Shown: positions 52,159-60,975, counted from the stretch's first letter. The stretch is 64,000 nt of DNA from Streptomyces sp. NBC_00490 (GCF_036013645.1 NZ_CP107869.1:8060001-8124000), one strand, 5' to 3'. The notes: generated by a model not told the origin, from the sequence alone. A program made the numbers and translations.

Positions 52159-53429
52159 CAGGCGGCGAGGGTGAAGTCGTCGGGGTCGAGGGTGACGCCG
52201 AGGTGTGGGGCGAGGAGGTGGCCGGCGAGCAGCGGGGGCACGGCGTTGCCGATCTGGGAGAACTGCTGGCCCTTGTTGCCGGCCCAGGGGTAGTCGGCGG
52301 GGAAGGTCTGCAGGATGCCCGCCTCGTGGGCGGTGATTCGGATCGGCTCGGGAACCGCTGGCGCGTCGACATCCATGGCCGGCGGTGAGGCGGGCTCGGC
52401 GATCCAAGTGCACTCGTTCGCGCGGTGCCCGAAGAACAGCGTGCCAGCCGGCTCGGACAGTGGACGGACAGTGGCGTTTGCCTGGTTGTTGCTGCACAGG
52501 GACCAGGACCAGCGGTGGGCCTCAGCGGTGAACGGCGGCGTCGGAGCGTCGGCGGCTCGGTTCTCGTGTGTGCCGTGCGGGGCCGCCCATCCGGCGCCTT
52601 CGGGGCGGGACTGCAGGACCACTCCGTCCGGCCGGGGCATCCAGGTGCCGCGCTCACGGGCGTCGGACAGCGTTTTGCGGGAGCCCGACGGGAACGGTTC
52701 GGGTCCGCCGCCGGGTCCACCGCCCGCGCAGACGGTGGGGACGGGCCGGTCGGTGGCGCCCCATCCCAGAGCCTCGGCCATGCTGACCCAGCGGGCGCGG
52801 CCGGGACCGAACAGCGACTCCGGTTCGGCCAGTTGGGAGTGCGTGGGGGTAGGAGGCCGCGCCGTACGGACGCGGGAGGCCAGGAGTATCGCCCGCTTCC
52901 TGGTCTGCGGGACGCCGAAGTCGGCCGCGTTGAGGATCCCGTACCAGACGGAGAACCCCCACCCGCGCAGGACGGCCGCGTACTGCTTCCACAAGGGCAG
53001 GACGTGCGGCACTTCCTCCATGGCGACCCAGTCGGGCTCGCCGACCATGTTCAGGGCGTACAGATAGCGCATCGGCTCGGCTGCGAGCAGGGAGCGCTCG
53101 TCACGGCATGCGGCGAGGAGGCGTTCGCGGGAGTCGCGTCCGGCGGCCAGGTCCGCGACCGCCGCGTGCACCAGCGGCTGGTCGAGCAGGCCGAGGCGTT
53201 TGCCGGCCATGCTCCACGCCTGGCACGGAGGGGAAGCGATCATTCCGCGGGTGCGGCCGATGAAGGGCCAGGTCGGATACCTTGCCACGTCGGTGCGGAT
53301 GGTCAACTGCCCAGCCGCGGCCCGGGACTTGCACGCCCACTCGTCCCATTCCAGCCCGATGTCGCGCACGCCGAAGACGTGCAGCGCCCTGCTCCAGCCG
53401 CCCGGCCCCGCGAAGAGGTCGAGTATCAC
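52158..53429 (-). CDS. C5-cytosine DNA methyltransferase
   Basis: A 423-residue enzyme with the ordered motifs of C5 methyltransferases: motif I VILDLFAGPGGWS, motif IV ASPPCQAWS with catalytic C69, motif VI-like AMEEVPHVLP, motif VIII QTRKRAILLAS and motif X QIGNAVPPLLAGHLL. It would methylate cytosine in a specific DNA sequence, perhaps to protect the element from host restriction. No matching restriction enzyme is adjacent, so it is probably an orphan. The GTG at 53429 overlaps the stop of the coupling-protein gene as GTGA; upstream sequence in the frame is antisense-like. It is translationally coupled to genes on both sides. Confidence 0.88.
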   Translation of the reverse strand: MILDLFAGPGGWSRALHVFGVRDIGLEWDEWACKSRAAAGQLTIRTDVARYPTWPFIGRTRGMIASPPCQAWSMAGKRLGLLDQPLVHAAVADLAAGRDSRERLLAACRDERSLLAAEPMRYLYALNMVGEPDWVAMEEVPHVLPLWKQYAAVLRGWGFSVWYGILNAADFGVPQTRKRAILLASRVRTARPPTPTHSQLAEPESLFGPGRARWVSMAEALGWGATDRPVPTVCAGGGPGGGPEPFPSGSRKTLSDARERGTWMPRPDGVVLQSRPEGAGWAAPHGTHENRAADAPTPPFTAEAHRWSWSLCSNNQANATVRPLSEPAGTLFFGHRANECTWIAEPASPPAMDVDAPAVPEPIRITAHEAGILQTFPADYPWAGNKGQQFSQIGNAVPPLLAGHLLAPHLGVTLDPDDFTLAA

Positions 53430-55216
53430 GTGGCCAGCCCGAAGTCGGACTGTGTCGGCGCGTGCTTCGCGACGGCGCGGGCGGTGATCGCTTGCGATGC
53501 GCGGGCGGACGCCGCGGACAGTTCCTCCGCGCCGGGCTCCCGATACCACGGCCGGAGGTCGAGCATGGCGGCGCGCATGCCGGTGGCGAAGCAGAGCGCG
53601 GTGCCCTTGGGCAGGGCGCGGATCGCGTCGGCGGGCAGGATCCGTTCCTGCCGCATCGACACTGACGTGCTCTTGCCGGACTCCGAGTGCGAGGTGGACG
53701 TGGTCTCCACGTCGTGGTCGCCGATCAGGCGGCTGAGCTTGTCCGCGAAGTCCGGGTCGTCAATACCGCTGCCGATCACCTTGACAGTCGAGGCGGACCA
53801 CATGGCGTCCATGCCCGCGTCTCCCCAGACCTTCTGGCCTTGGCGGTAGGACTGGAGGATCGTGATCGGGATGATCCCGCGGCTGCCGAGGTGGGAGTAC
53901 AGGTCTGGCAAGTCGCTGATCTTGCACACGTTGGCGGCCTCGTCGAGGATCGCCAGCATGGGCGGATCCAGGCGCCCGCCGGCACGTTCGGCCTGCGCGG
54001 TCGCGGCCCGCATCACCGAGTCCGCGCACGCGGCGATCAGCGCCGAGGCTCCGCCGCCACCGTCCTTGCTGAGTAGGAACAGCGTGTCGGTGGACGTGAC
54101 GAACTGCTCCGGCCGGAATTCCGGAACGTCCCTCTGCGGCGTCACCCACGCGGCGATTTCCGCGTTCAGGAGCGCGGAGGCGTACTGCCGGGCTGTCTCG
54201 TAGATACCGTCCCTCGTTTCCGGGGGACCTTCGACGGTGCCCTTGAGCTGAGCGGCGACGGCGGCGAAGTCGTGGTCGCGCAGGATGTCCAACGGAGTGC
54301 GGTCGGCGGGGAAGGCGAGCCACTGCATGATGTCGGTGATGGGCCGCTCGTCGAGCGCCGCGGCCAAGAGCAGCTGGGACAAGATGTTGCTGCCGGCCTT
54401 CGACCAGAAGTCGCCCTGCTGGGAGGCGTCCACCGTGGCCGCGAGGAAGTGTCCGGCCAGACGGTTCGCCCCGTCCAAGGTGGTCGCGCTGGCGAGAGGG
54501 TTCCACCACATCTCGCGGGCGGCATGCGCGATCTGCTGTGGATCCATGGTCCACACCGCCCCCACCCGGGCCCTTGCCTCGTAGGCGGTGGTGAAGGCGT
54601 CGCCGGCGGCCTTGTTCGACGTCAGCAGGACCGGGCCGGGTGCGCCGAGCATGGACGGGATGGCGAGCGAGGTGGTCTTGCCGGACCGGGGCGCCATGAT
54701 CGCGACGGCGACGTCCTCGAACCCCATCCGTACCTCGTGGCGGCTGCCCTGCAGGTTGCCGAGAAGGATGCCGGTGTCCTTCGCGTCGATGTGCTTGCTG
54801 TCCTTCAGGCTGGGGCGCAGGGAGCGGGCTTTGTCGGTGATCGCCTTGGCCATCAGCGGCTCGATGTCCCGGGCCTTGGCCATGTCGGTGATCTTCTTCC
54901 GGCTGCCGCTTCGGTTGTTGTGCCGGGCCCACAGGACGCCAGCCCCTGCCCCGAGAGCGAGGAGCAGGAGAACGGGGACGATGCGGGCACCGATCAGCAG
55001 GGACGCTTCTCCTGCGTCGGACCAGACCTGCTCGGGGTGGAGCAGGGCGTTGGTCGGCTGGTAGGGGGCCCAGCTGGTGCCGGTGAGGTAGGCGGTGATG
55101 TTGCCGGACAGCCAGGCCAGGTGGGACAGGGGGACGACGACGGCGAGCACCCCGAGGAGGAGGCGCAGGACGAGGTCGTATCCGTCGGTGTTGCTGCTGG
55201 AGGAGGAAGGTGGCAA
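53426..55216 (-). CDS. VirD4/TraG-type coupling ATPase
   Basis: A 596-residue protein with two N-terminal membrane segments at about 14-36 and 73-96 and a cytoplasmic P-loop ATPase. The Walker A is MAPRSGKTT (about 174-182) and the Walker B is PMLAILDEAANVCKI. LPDLYSHLGSRG and ITILQSYRQGQKVWG match the TraM-recognition region of type IV coupling proteins. It would dock DNA or proteins to a membrane transfer channel in conjugation. Streptomycete conjugation usually relies on a single FtsK-like TraB; a VirD4-type protein suggests a type IV-like element. The start is TTG 55216 with only a weak ribosome site. Confidence 0.82.
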   Translation of the reverse strand: MPPSSSSSNTDGYDLVLRLLLGVLAVVVPLSHLAWLSGNITAYLTGTSWAPYQPTNALLHPEQVWSDAGEASLLIGARIVPVLLLLALGAGAGVLWARHNNRSGSRKKITDMAKARDIEPLMAKAITDKARSLRPSLKDSKHIDAKDTGILLGNLQGSRHEVRMGFEDVAVAIMAPRSGKTTSLAIPSMLGAPGPVLLTSNKAAGDAFTTAYEARARVGAVWTMDPQQIAHAAREMWWNPLASATTLDGANRLAGHFLAATVDASQQGDFWSKAGSNILSQLLLAAALDERPITDIMQWLAFPADRTPLDILRDHDFAAVAAQLKGTVEGPPETRDGIYETARQYASALLNAEIAAWVTPQRDVPEFRPEQFVTSTDTLFLLSKDGGGGASALIAACADSVMRAATAQAERAGGRLDPPMLAILDEAANVCKISDLPDLYSHLGSRGIIPITILQSYRQGQKVWGDAGMDAMWSASTVKVIGSGIDDPDFADKLSRLIGDHDVETTSTSHSESGKSTSVSMRQERILPADAIRALPKGTALCFATGMRAAMLDLRPWYREPGAEELSAASARASQAITARAVAKHAPTQSDFGLAT

Positions 55217-55247
55217 GGGCTATGTGCTTCCGGGCGGGGAGGGAGGA

Positions 55248-55892
55248 TTAGCGGCTGCGGTCGTGCCTGGGCGGCGCTGGCCGTGAGGGGATCGAGGCCG
55301 TCGGCGTGGTGGTGTGCCGGGCAGCGAGGGAGTGAACGCGGTCTTCCAGCTCGCCGGCGACGTACGCGGCGAGCACGTCGGTCGTCCGGCGGATGACGAC
55401 GTTCGGGTCGAGGATCGGCAGACTGCGCCCGCTGTCGGTGCGGTGCACGGGCTACGGATCGCCGAGCGTGGCGGTGAACGCGGCGACAAGGTGTGGCGGA
55501 GTGTGCGCACCGAACTGGGCCTGCCGGAGCGCTCCGTACGGGTCGCGCGGCCCGGCAGCGGCTGGGGCCGGGTCGGTGAGGGCGTCGGTGAAGGCGGCGA
55601 TCAGTTTGACGGCCGTGCGGGCGCCGAAGCTGGCGTGCCAGGCGGGCCGGTCCGGCTCGGCGACGTGGTGCGGGGTCACCACTGGTCGTCGGGGTCAGGC
55701 TCCAGGGCGCAGGAGAGGCTTCTGGTCGGGGCTGGAGAGCAGGACGCGTGGCACCAGGGGGTCGTTGCCGTGGCTCCATCCGCAGGCACGGTGGAGGGGA
55801 ACGGTGATCCAGGCGGGGTCACCGCCGCCGGCGAGGTGGCGCGGGGTGATGAAGTCGACCTCGACGGTCTCGGGAGTCGGGGCCCTAGTCAC
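55248..55892 (-). pseudogene. DUF317 gene broken by two in-frame stops
   Basis: One minus-strand frame from a GTG at 55892 encodes DUF317 features: RHLAGGGDPAWITVPLHRAC, VLLSSPDQKPLL, WHASFGARTAVKLIAAFTD and a second half with QFGAHTPPHLVAAFTATLGD. The frame is interrupted by a TGA near 55693 and a TAG at 55452. Around the TGA the expected LEPDPDDQW appears in another frame, so one base seems gained and, about 27 bases later, one lost, with the original frame restored. The start overlaps the upstream gene as GTGA. It is probably inactive unless the stops are suppressed. Confidence 0.65.
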
Positions 55893-56401
55893 TTCCGTGC
55901 CGCGGTTCGTCGCACGGGTGCGAGGGCAGGCATGGGAACCAGGGATGAGGGGGCCTTGCGGGCTGCGGTGTTGATCTCCCGGAGCGCTTTGCCGTGGGTG
56001 GCCCAGTCGTCGAGGTAGCTCCAGGATTCGGCGTGATGTTCGGCGAGGGCGTCGTCGAATTCGGCGGTGCCGGGCTTGGCGGTGGCGGGCAGGGCGTCAC
56101 GGGTGAGCAGCCATTGCTCGTGCAGTTCGTCGAGACGGTCGAGGGCCGTGTGCAGGACGCCCAGCTGGTATACCCAGCGGCTCTGCACCGTGTTCTCCGG
56201 CAGTTGGGCCAGCTGTGTCTCGGCGGTCGCCAGCAGGTGCCGGGCGCCGTAGCGGAGCGGCTCGAACGCGTCGGCGGTGTCGGCATCGCGCTGGCTCTTG
56301 CGCATGCCGTAGGCGTGGTCGTCGTAGGGCCAGCCGTCGAGGCCGGTGTGCTCGTCGGAGTAGGCGTCCCAGGCGTCGAGGATCTTATGGCTGTCCCGCA
56401 C
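55889..56401 (-). CDS. Hypothetical helical protein of the element
   Basis: About 170 residues, mainly helical and polar, with WVYQLGVLHTALDRLDELHE in the middle. No domain was recognised. The frame remains open upstream of the GTG at 56401 and reads protein-like (SRDHHAHRDFLRHLDHYV) back to a CTG at 56473, right next to the stop of the preceding gene. The natural start may therefore be that CTG or a mutated ATG. Its stop overlaps the DUF317 pseudogene start. Confidence 0.65.
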   Translation of the reverse strand: MRDSHKILDAWDAYSDEHTGLDGWPYDDHAYGMRKSQRDADTADAFEPLRYGARHLLATAETQLAQLPENTVQSRWVYQLGVLHTALDRLDELHEQWLLTRDALPATAKPGTAEFDDALAEHHAESWSYLDDWATHGKALREINTAARKAPSSLVPMPALAPVRRTAARK

Positions 56402-56474
56402 GTAGTGGTCGAGGTGGCGCAGGAAGTCGCGGTGTGCGTGGTGGTCTCGGGAGATGGGGAGGGGTCCTGTCAGG

Positions 56475-57326
56475 TCAGCGGCGAGCGGCCGGCTGCGCGG
56501 TACTGGCGTGCGCCGGGATCGTCGCGGGTTTCGTCTGCTGGCGGTGGGCTGAGCGTGCCTGGGCGCGCAGATGCTTGATGCGCGTGGCGTGGGCGTCGAC
56601 CACCTGCTGCGGGCGCAGCGGGCTGGGCTCCTGTATGGCGCTGTAGTGGCCGGTGCGTTCGAACATGCCGCGCTGGAGCGGGCTGCGGTCGGTCAGCGCG
56701 GTGAGGAACGCGCTGACCAGGTGAGCGGGGGTGTACTCGTCGAGGTAGGCGTGCCAGATGCGCGGGCCGAAAAACTCCCCGTGGCCGGGCTCGCGGGTCT
56801 CGATGTGCCAGGACGACCGGTTGTGGAATTCGCTCAACGGCCGCAGTTCGATGTGGCACATGGAGTCCGGCGAGCGCGCGCCGTCTGGCTCGTGGTGCCA
56901 TCCTGCCGAGGTCACCTGCTGCCACGGGTCCGGCTGGTGTGGCGGCGGGGCGGTGAGGGCGTCGGTGAAGGCGGCGAGGACCTCGGCGGGCACTAGTTCG
57001 CCGAACTCGGCGTACCAGCCGGGCTCGGTGCCGACGGGCTCCGCCCGTAGCCGCCACCACGCGGAGGTGCGGGACTGCGGGTCGAACTGGAGCCGGTGGC
57101 GAAGGTCAGGGCTTGCCAGGATGATCTCGGCGCTCAGGGGGTCGGAGACGGCGTTCCATCCGGCGGCGGCCAGACCGTGGGTGACGTGGCGGGCGTCTCC
57201 GGGGTCGGCGAGGTGGCGAGGGCTGGTGTCGTACGGGATCTGCGTGGCGTGCTTGTCGGCGAAGGCGGCGAGCTGCCGTTCGCTCAGCGGCACCAGCAGT
57301 ACCCCGGCTCGTTCGTGGGCGAACAT
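56475..57326 (-). CDS. DUF317 domain protein
   Basis: A 283-residue protein with two DUF317-type units: SPRHLADPGDARHVTHGLAA with IILASPDLRHRLQF, then WYAEFGELVPAEVLAAFTDA; and in the second half WQQVTSAGWHHEPDG, HIELRPLSEFHNRSSWHI and HAYLDEYTPAHLVSAFLTA. The first 20 residues are hydrophobic but lack a signal-peptide pattern. It overlaps the upstream 118-residue gene by 43 bp. Function is unknown; the family marks streptomycete mobile elements. Confidence 0.75.
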   Translation of the reverse strand: MFAHERAGVLLVPLSERQLAAFADKHATQIPYDTSPRHLADPGDARHVTHGLAAAGWNAVSDPLSAEIILASPDLRHRLQFDPQSRTSAWWRLRAEPVGTEPGWYAEFGELVPAEVLAAFTDALTAPPPHQPDPWQQVTSAGWHHEPDGARSPDSMCHIELRPLSEFHNRSSWHIETREPGHGEFFGPRIWHAYLDEYTPAHLVSAFLTALTDRSPLQRGMFERTGHYSAIQEPSPLRPQQVVDAHATRIKHLRAQARSAHRQQTKPATIPAHASTAQPAARR

Positions 57327-57640
57327 CCGTACAGGTCGCGGAGATCGTCCAGCACGTAGTGGAGGGTGTGCTGGTCGGCTAGTTCCCAGGCGGCCGTGCG
57401 CAGCTCGGTGATCAGAAGGTCGCCCTGCGCCGTGCGCGGCGTGTCCGGGTTCTCTTGTACGGCGCGGGCGAGGGCGCGCAGTGTGTCGGCGAACTGGACG
57501 GGTAGGCCCGTGTACTCGTCGAGGAGGGGCCCGACGAGGGCGAGGGCTTTTGCGGGGTCGGGGTTCTCGCGCAGGTAGTCGGTGAGGTCTGCGAGCGTTT
57601 CGGTCAGGGCGTGGATGGTGTCCGGGGTGAGTGCGGGCAT
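57284..57640 (-). CDS. Hypothetical small helical protein
   Basis: 118 residues, acidic and helical (IHALTETLADLTDYLRENPD, LVGPLLDEYTGL), ending in CSPTNEPGYCWCR with three cysteines. ATG 57640 has GAGGAG 4 bp upstream. It overlaps the following DUF317 gene by 43 bp. No family was recognised. Confidence 0.65.
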   Translation of the reverse strand: MPALTPDTIHALTETLADLTDYLRENPDPAKALALVGPLLDEYTGLPVQFADTLRALARAVQENPDTPRTAQGDLLITELRTAAWELADQHTLHYVLDDLRDLYGCSPTNEPGYCWCR

Positions 57641-57668
57641 CGGGCTCCTCGGGGCGGGGGTGTTGCGG

Positions 57669-58472
57669 TCAGCGGCGGGTGCGTGCGCCGCCGGCCGGGG
57701 TGTAGGGACGGGCGCTGGTGCGCGGCCTGGTGGTGCGGGCGCTGTTGCGGGACCAGGTGGCGGCGCGGGCGGCCGTGATGCGGGCCTGCTGCCACGCACT
57801 GAGCTGGGAGGGCTTCACGGACACCGACCAGGTACGGATCTGCGCGCTGTGCGGCACGCGTCCGCGTGGGCGCATCACGGGGCCCGGGCTGGCGAGTTCG
57901 GCGGAGAAGGCTTGCACCAGGTGCATTGGGGTGTTCGGCGTGAAGTTGGCGGTCCAGCCGTTGCCCTGCTTGTCCCGCGCTCCGGTCCACCACATCGCCG
58001 CCCCGTCGGGGCTCTGCCGGTACTGCATCCACGCGGTGCCGTCGGGGCTCGTCGCCATGTAGTCCTGGCCCTCGAAGCGCGTGTGCCAGTTCTGCTCCTG
58101 CAGAGGGGCCCAGACGTTGGGGGCATGGGCGTAGCGGGGGCGGGTGAGGGCGTCGGTCAGGCCGGCGACGATCTCCACCGGCGTTTGCCGACCCAGGTGG
58201 GCGGACCACTCGCCGTTCGCTCCGTCTGCTCTGCCGCGGATGGTCCATCCGCCGGGGAGGACGTAGGGGTCGTAGGAGATGCGGACGGTGCGGTCCGGGC
58301 TCTCCATGTGCAGGGGGCCGCCCGTCTTGGACTTGTCCCGCCAGCCGGAGGCACGCAGGAACTCCGAGACGTGCCGGACGTCGCCGCCGCTGGCCAGGGC
58401 GCGGGGTTGGACGAGGTAGTGCTGCTCGGCCTGCTCGTCGGGTCCCCAGCCCTGCCACTGCTTCTTCTTCAC
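57669..58472 (-). CDS. DUF317 domain protein
   Basis: 267 residues. DUF317 features include YLVQPRALASGGDVRHVSEF, PDRTVRISYDPYVLPGGW, SAHLGRQTPVEIVAGLTDAL, and a second unit with NVWAPLQEQNWHT and NTPMHLVQAFSAELASP. The C-terminal 60 residues are basic and low in complexity. The GTG start at 58472 overlaps the stop of the upstream gene as GTGA; the frame before it is not protein-like. Function is unknown. Confidence 0.72.
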   Translation of the reverse strand: MKKKQWQGWGPDEQAEQHYLVQPRALASGGDVRHVSEFLRASGWRDKSKTGGPLHMESPDRTVRISYDPYVLPGGWTIRGRADGANGEWSAHLGRQTPVEIVAGLTDALTRPRYAHAPNVWAPLQEQNWHTRFEGQDYMATSPDGTAWMQYRQSPDGAAMWWTGARDKQGNGWTANFTPNTPMHLVQAFSAELASPGPVMRPRGRVPHSAQIRTWSVSVKPSQLSAWQQARITAARAATWSRNSARTTRPRTSARPYTPAGGARTRR

Positions 58473-58852
58473 CGGCGGCGCCGGACGACGAGCGGTGCGG
58501 GTGCCGGGGGCTTCGCCGCCGTAGTGGCGGGCTGGGCGCCGACGCGCTGGAGGGTGTCTTTGTGTTCGTCCAGGTCGAGGGTGATGTCGCCGAGTTCGTT
58601 CGAGGCACGGCCTAGGGCGAGCCACACCTCCGCGGGGAGCGCGCCTCGCTCTGCCTGGTCCTTGGCGAACACGCTGCCGGTGGCGACGAGGTGGGTGACG
58701 CCGCCGAGGACTCCGGTGTCCGGGTCGAGCACGCGGGCGATGACCTGAGCGGCCTGGGGCGGGGGAAGCTGAGAGAGGTGGTCGGCGAGCTGGCCGAGCT
58801 GGCGGGTGATCTCGTCGGCCAGCCTCACCGGGTAGGGGGCGGGGTGGGACAT
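58469..58852 (-). CDS. Hypothetical protein of the element
   Basis: 127 residues: an N-terminal helical part (VRLADEITRQLGQLADHLSQ), a middle helix (EVWLALGRASNELGDITLDL) and an alanine/proline/arginine tail. ATG is preceded by GGAGGAGC. Coupled to the DUF317 gene downstream. No family was recognised. Confidence 0.65.
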   Translation of the reverse strand: MSHPAPYPVRLADEITRQLGQLADHLSQLPPPQAAQVIARVLDPDTGVLGGVTHLVATGSVFAKDQAERGALPAEVWLALGRASNELGDITLDLDEHKDTLQRVGAQPATTAAKPPAPAPLVVRRRR

Positions 58853-59090
58853 GCTCCTCCGGGGCGGTGGACGGTCAGTGGTGGTGGCGGTGCCCGACGC
58901 GCTGTGTCTCGGCGAGGGCGGCCTCCGGGCGGGCGCCGGCCAGCGGGGAGGTGCGGTCGGGGCCGGTCGGAATACAGGCGCGCAGATAGCGGCGGAAGAG
59001 GGCCGTGGCGAGGCGGGGCTTGAGCCGGTTGCTGATCGGCGGGGGTGTGCGGGTTGCTACGGGTTTCTCCGGGTCTCGGGTGGTGAGGCG
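58853..59090 (-). other. Gap with an open frame lacking a start
   Basis: About 240 bp. One minus-strand frame is open and reads plausibly (ISNRLKPRLATALFRRYLRA), ending at a TGA near 58877, but has no ATG, GTG or TTG. It might be a small gene with a lost or unusual start. The terminator at 59091 lies just upstream of it. Confidence 0.25.
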
Positions 59091-59119
59091 GGCGGTCCCG
59101 GCGCGGTGCCGGGACCGCC
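59091..59119. terminator. Terminator-like hairpin
   Basis: 12-bp arms GGCGGTCCCGGC (59091-59102) and GCCGGGACCGCC (59108-59119) enclose GCGGT. It lies 8 bp past the stop of the gene at 59128 on the minus strand. Confidence 0.7.
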
Positions 59120-59127
59120 CAGGCGCC

Positions 59128-59535
59128 TTATGGGGTGCGGCGGGCCGGGGTTGGAGGCGAGGGGGAGCCGATCGGTGCCTGTTGCCGCACGGCAGGGCGG
59201 CCCGCTCGGGTGCGCAGGTCCTGCACGGCCTGCCGGTAGGCGGATTCGTCGAAGACTTCGGGCGTGCAGTTGACCTCGTACCCGGCCAGGAGCAGGACGG
59301 GGATGGCGCGGGTTGCCAGCCGCTTCTGCTCGCCGGCGTCGAGGTGTTCGGGCACGGTGTGCCAGATGTAGAGCGGCGCGTCCGTGGGGTATGCGTGGCG
59401 TTCCAGGCCGAGGTGTTCCAGCAGGTCGTGAAGCTGGGCGGGGGCGCCCGTTGGGGTGTCGGCGTGGATGGTGGTCGTCAGGGCCTTGATGTAGATCTCG
59501 ACGTCCGTGCCGTATTCGTCGGCCAGGTTGGCCAT
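59128..59535 (-). CDS. Hypothetical protein with the repeated AGY module
   Basis: 135 residues. The middle holds LLEHLGLERHAYPTDAPLYI and a later AIPVLLLAGYEVNCTPEVFD, the same short module (hydrophobic pair, aromatic-x-P, then AGY-V) found in the three genes upstream. ATG 59535 has GGAG upstream. The function is unknown; probably a small protein of the element backbone. Confidence 0.65.
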   Translation of the reverse strand: MANLADEYGTDVEIYIKALTTTIHADTPTGAPAQLHDLLEHLGLERHAYPTDAPLYIWHTVPEHLDAGEQKRLATRAIPVLLLAGYEVNCTPEVFDESAYRQAVQDLRTRAGRPAVRQQAPIGSPSPPTPARRTP

Positions 59536-59549
59536 GTGGTTCTCCGGGG

Positions 59550-60200
59550 TCAGCGGCGGCGGGATTCCGCGGGCTGGGCGCGGCTCGGCGGTGGTGAGGT
59601 AGTGGCCGGCCGCTGCGCAGGGCGCGCGGCGTGGTTGCGGGCGTGGAGGATGGCGCGCGCGGCCTCGCTCATGGAGGTGGCGGTGCTTCCGAGCCGTGCG
59701 ATGGGATCGGGTTCCCCGGCGGGCGCGGCCCCTTGGAAGTCGCCGGCGGCGATCCAGGCGCGGACGACGACCTCTCTGGCGAGGGGCAGCAGCCCGTGGA
59801 CGGGGGCAGCGACCTCGGTCAGGACCTCGGCCACCTCGTTGCTGGTTGTGGCGGCTGCGGCTCGCTCAGCGAGGCTCGCCAGGTAGCGCAGGGCGGCCTC
59901 ACGTTCACCGTCCGGTGCGACCAGCATGTTCAGCGTGGGGTCGAGGTGGACGCTGTGCCCGGCGGCGAGCAGGGCGTGCGAGGCTGCGGTCGCCTTCCGG
60001 CGCTGCTGCTCGACGGGCAGGCCGTGTGGAAGCCGGTGATAGTCCCCGCGCGGTCCGGGAACGGAGAGGAAGCCGCCGGTTCGCTGGAGGATGTCCGCAG
60101 CCTTGTCGGTGCCGCCGATGGCCACGACCAGGTCGGTTCGGGGGTCCTTGGTGATGGTGACGTACTCCAGAACCGAGAAGTCGGGCTCCGTCTGCTTCAC
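59550..60200 (-). CDS. Hypothetical protein with the repeated AGY-type module
   Basis: 216 residues. Starts with a strand-rich part (VLEYVTITKDPRTDLVVAIG), then the module ILQRTGGFLSVPGPRGDYHR and SHALLAAGHSVHLDPTL, then a long helical tail. The GTG start overlaps the upstream stop as GTGA. No family was recognised. Confidence 0.65.
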   Translation of the reverse strand: MKQTEPDFSVLEYVTITKDPRTDLVVAIGGTDKAADILQRTGGFLSVPGPRGDYHRLPHGLPVEQQRRKATAASHALLAAGHSVHLDPTLNMLVAPDGEREAALRYLASLAERAAAATTSNEVAEVLTEVAAPVHGLLPLAREVVVRAWIAAGDFQGAAPAGEPDPIARLGSTATSMSEAARAILHARNHAARPAQRPATTSPPPSRAQPAESRRR

Positions 60201-60952
60201 CGAGACCGGGTGGCCGGCGTACGGAGACCCGCCGGGACGGGCGGCACGGAAGCGGCGGCGGTGGGCGCGGTCCGGCCTGCGGGATGCTGCAGAGCGGTCC
60301 CGATGCCGAGCGCGTCGAGGCGCGGGCCGATCTCGCGCAGGGCGCGGGCCTGGGCCTGGGTGTCGTCACCACTCAGGCGGTAGATGCCACTCTGCGGGTC
60401 CTGGACGAAGCCGTGGGCCATGAGGACAGCGCTGGCGCGGTCGTCGGCAGGGGCAGTGGCGATGCTGCCGTCCGGCTGCCAGGTCAGGACGACCCGGTCC
60501 GGCTGGGAGGGCTGGATGCCGCCCAGGGCGTTGTGGCGGACCTGGGCGAGGGCGCTGTCGTATCGGGCGAGCAGGTCGCCGGCAACTTGCTCGGCGCTCA
60601 GGAACGGGTCATCGGCCAGGGCGATGCCGTTGGGCTCGGGAACGCCGCGGAACGCCTCGTCGGGCAGGGCGTGCGGGGCGACGGCGGCGATGAGGAAGCC
60701 GTCGCGCTCGTCGTGCCGGTCCAGAAGGACGAGCTGCGCACCGTCCTGTCGGCTCAGGACGGCGGCCTGCTGCAGGGGGTGCTCGGCGAGAGAGGCGGCG
60801 ACCAGGTCCAGGTCCCAGATGCGGTTGGCGAGTTCGGCGAGGTCGTCCTTGGCGTGGGCCGGCAGGTGGGAGCCGGTCCAACTGTCGGGGAGTTCGCCGG
60901 CGAGAACGTCGGCGTACGAGGCGAGGCGCTCGGAGGTGTCGTGGTCGTGCAT
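60197..60952 (-). CDS. Hypothetical protein of the element with C-terminal AGY-like module
   Basis: 251 residues. The N-terminal part is helical and acidic (ERLASYADVLAGELPDSW), followed by strands (GAQLVLLDRHDERDGFLIAA) and VVLTWQPDGSIATAPADD. The last 60 residues, VLMAHGFVQDPQSGIYRLSG and beyond, are a divergent copy of the module seen in the flanking genes. ATG 60952 has AAGGA 4 bp upstream; the frame further upstream is not protein-like. Confidence 0.65.
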   Translation of the reverse strand: MHDHDTSERLASYADVLAGELPDSWTGSHLPAHAKDDLAELANRIWDLDLVAASLAEHPLQQAAVLSRQDGAQLVLLDRHDERDGFLIAAVAPHALPDEAFRGVPEPNGIALADDPFLSAEQVAGDLLARYDSALAQVRHNALGGIQPSQPDRVVLTWQPDGSIATAPADDRASAVLMAHGFVQDPQSGIYRLSGDDTQAQARALREIGPRLDALGIGTALQHPAGRTAPTAAASVPPVPAGLRTPATRSR

Positions 60953-60975
60953 GGTGTCCTTGGGCGAGGTGGGAG

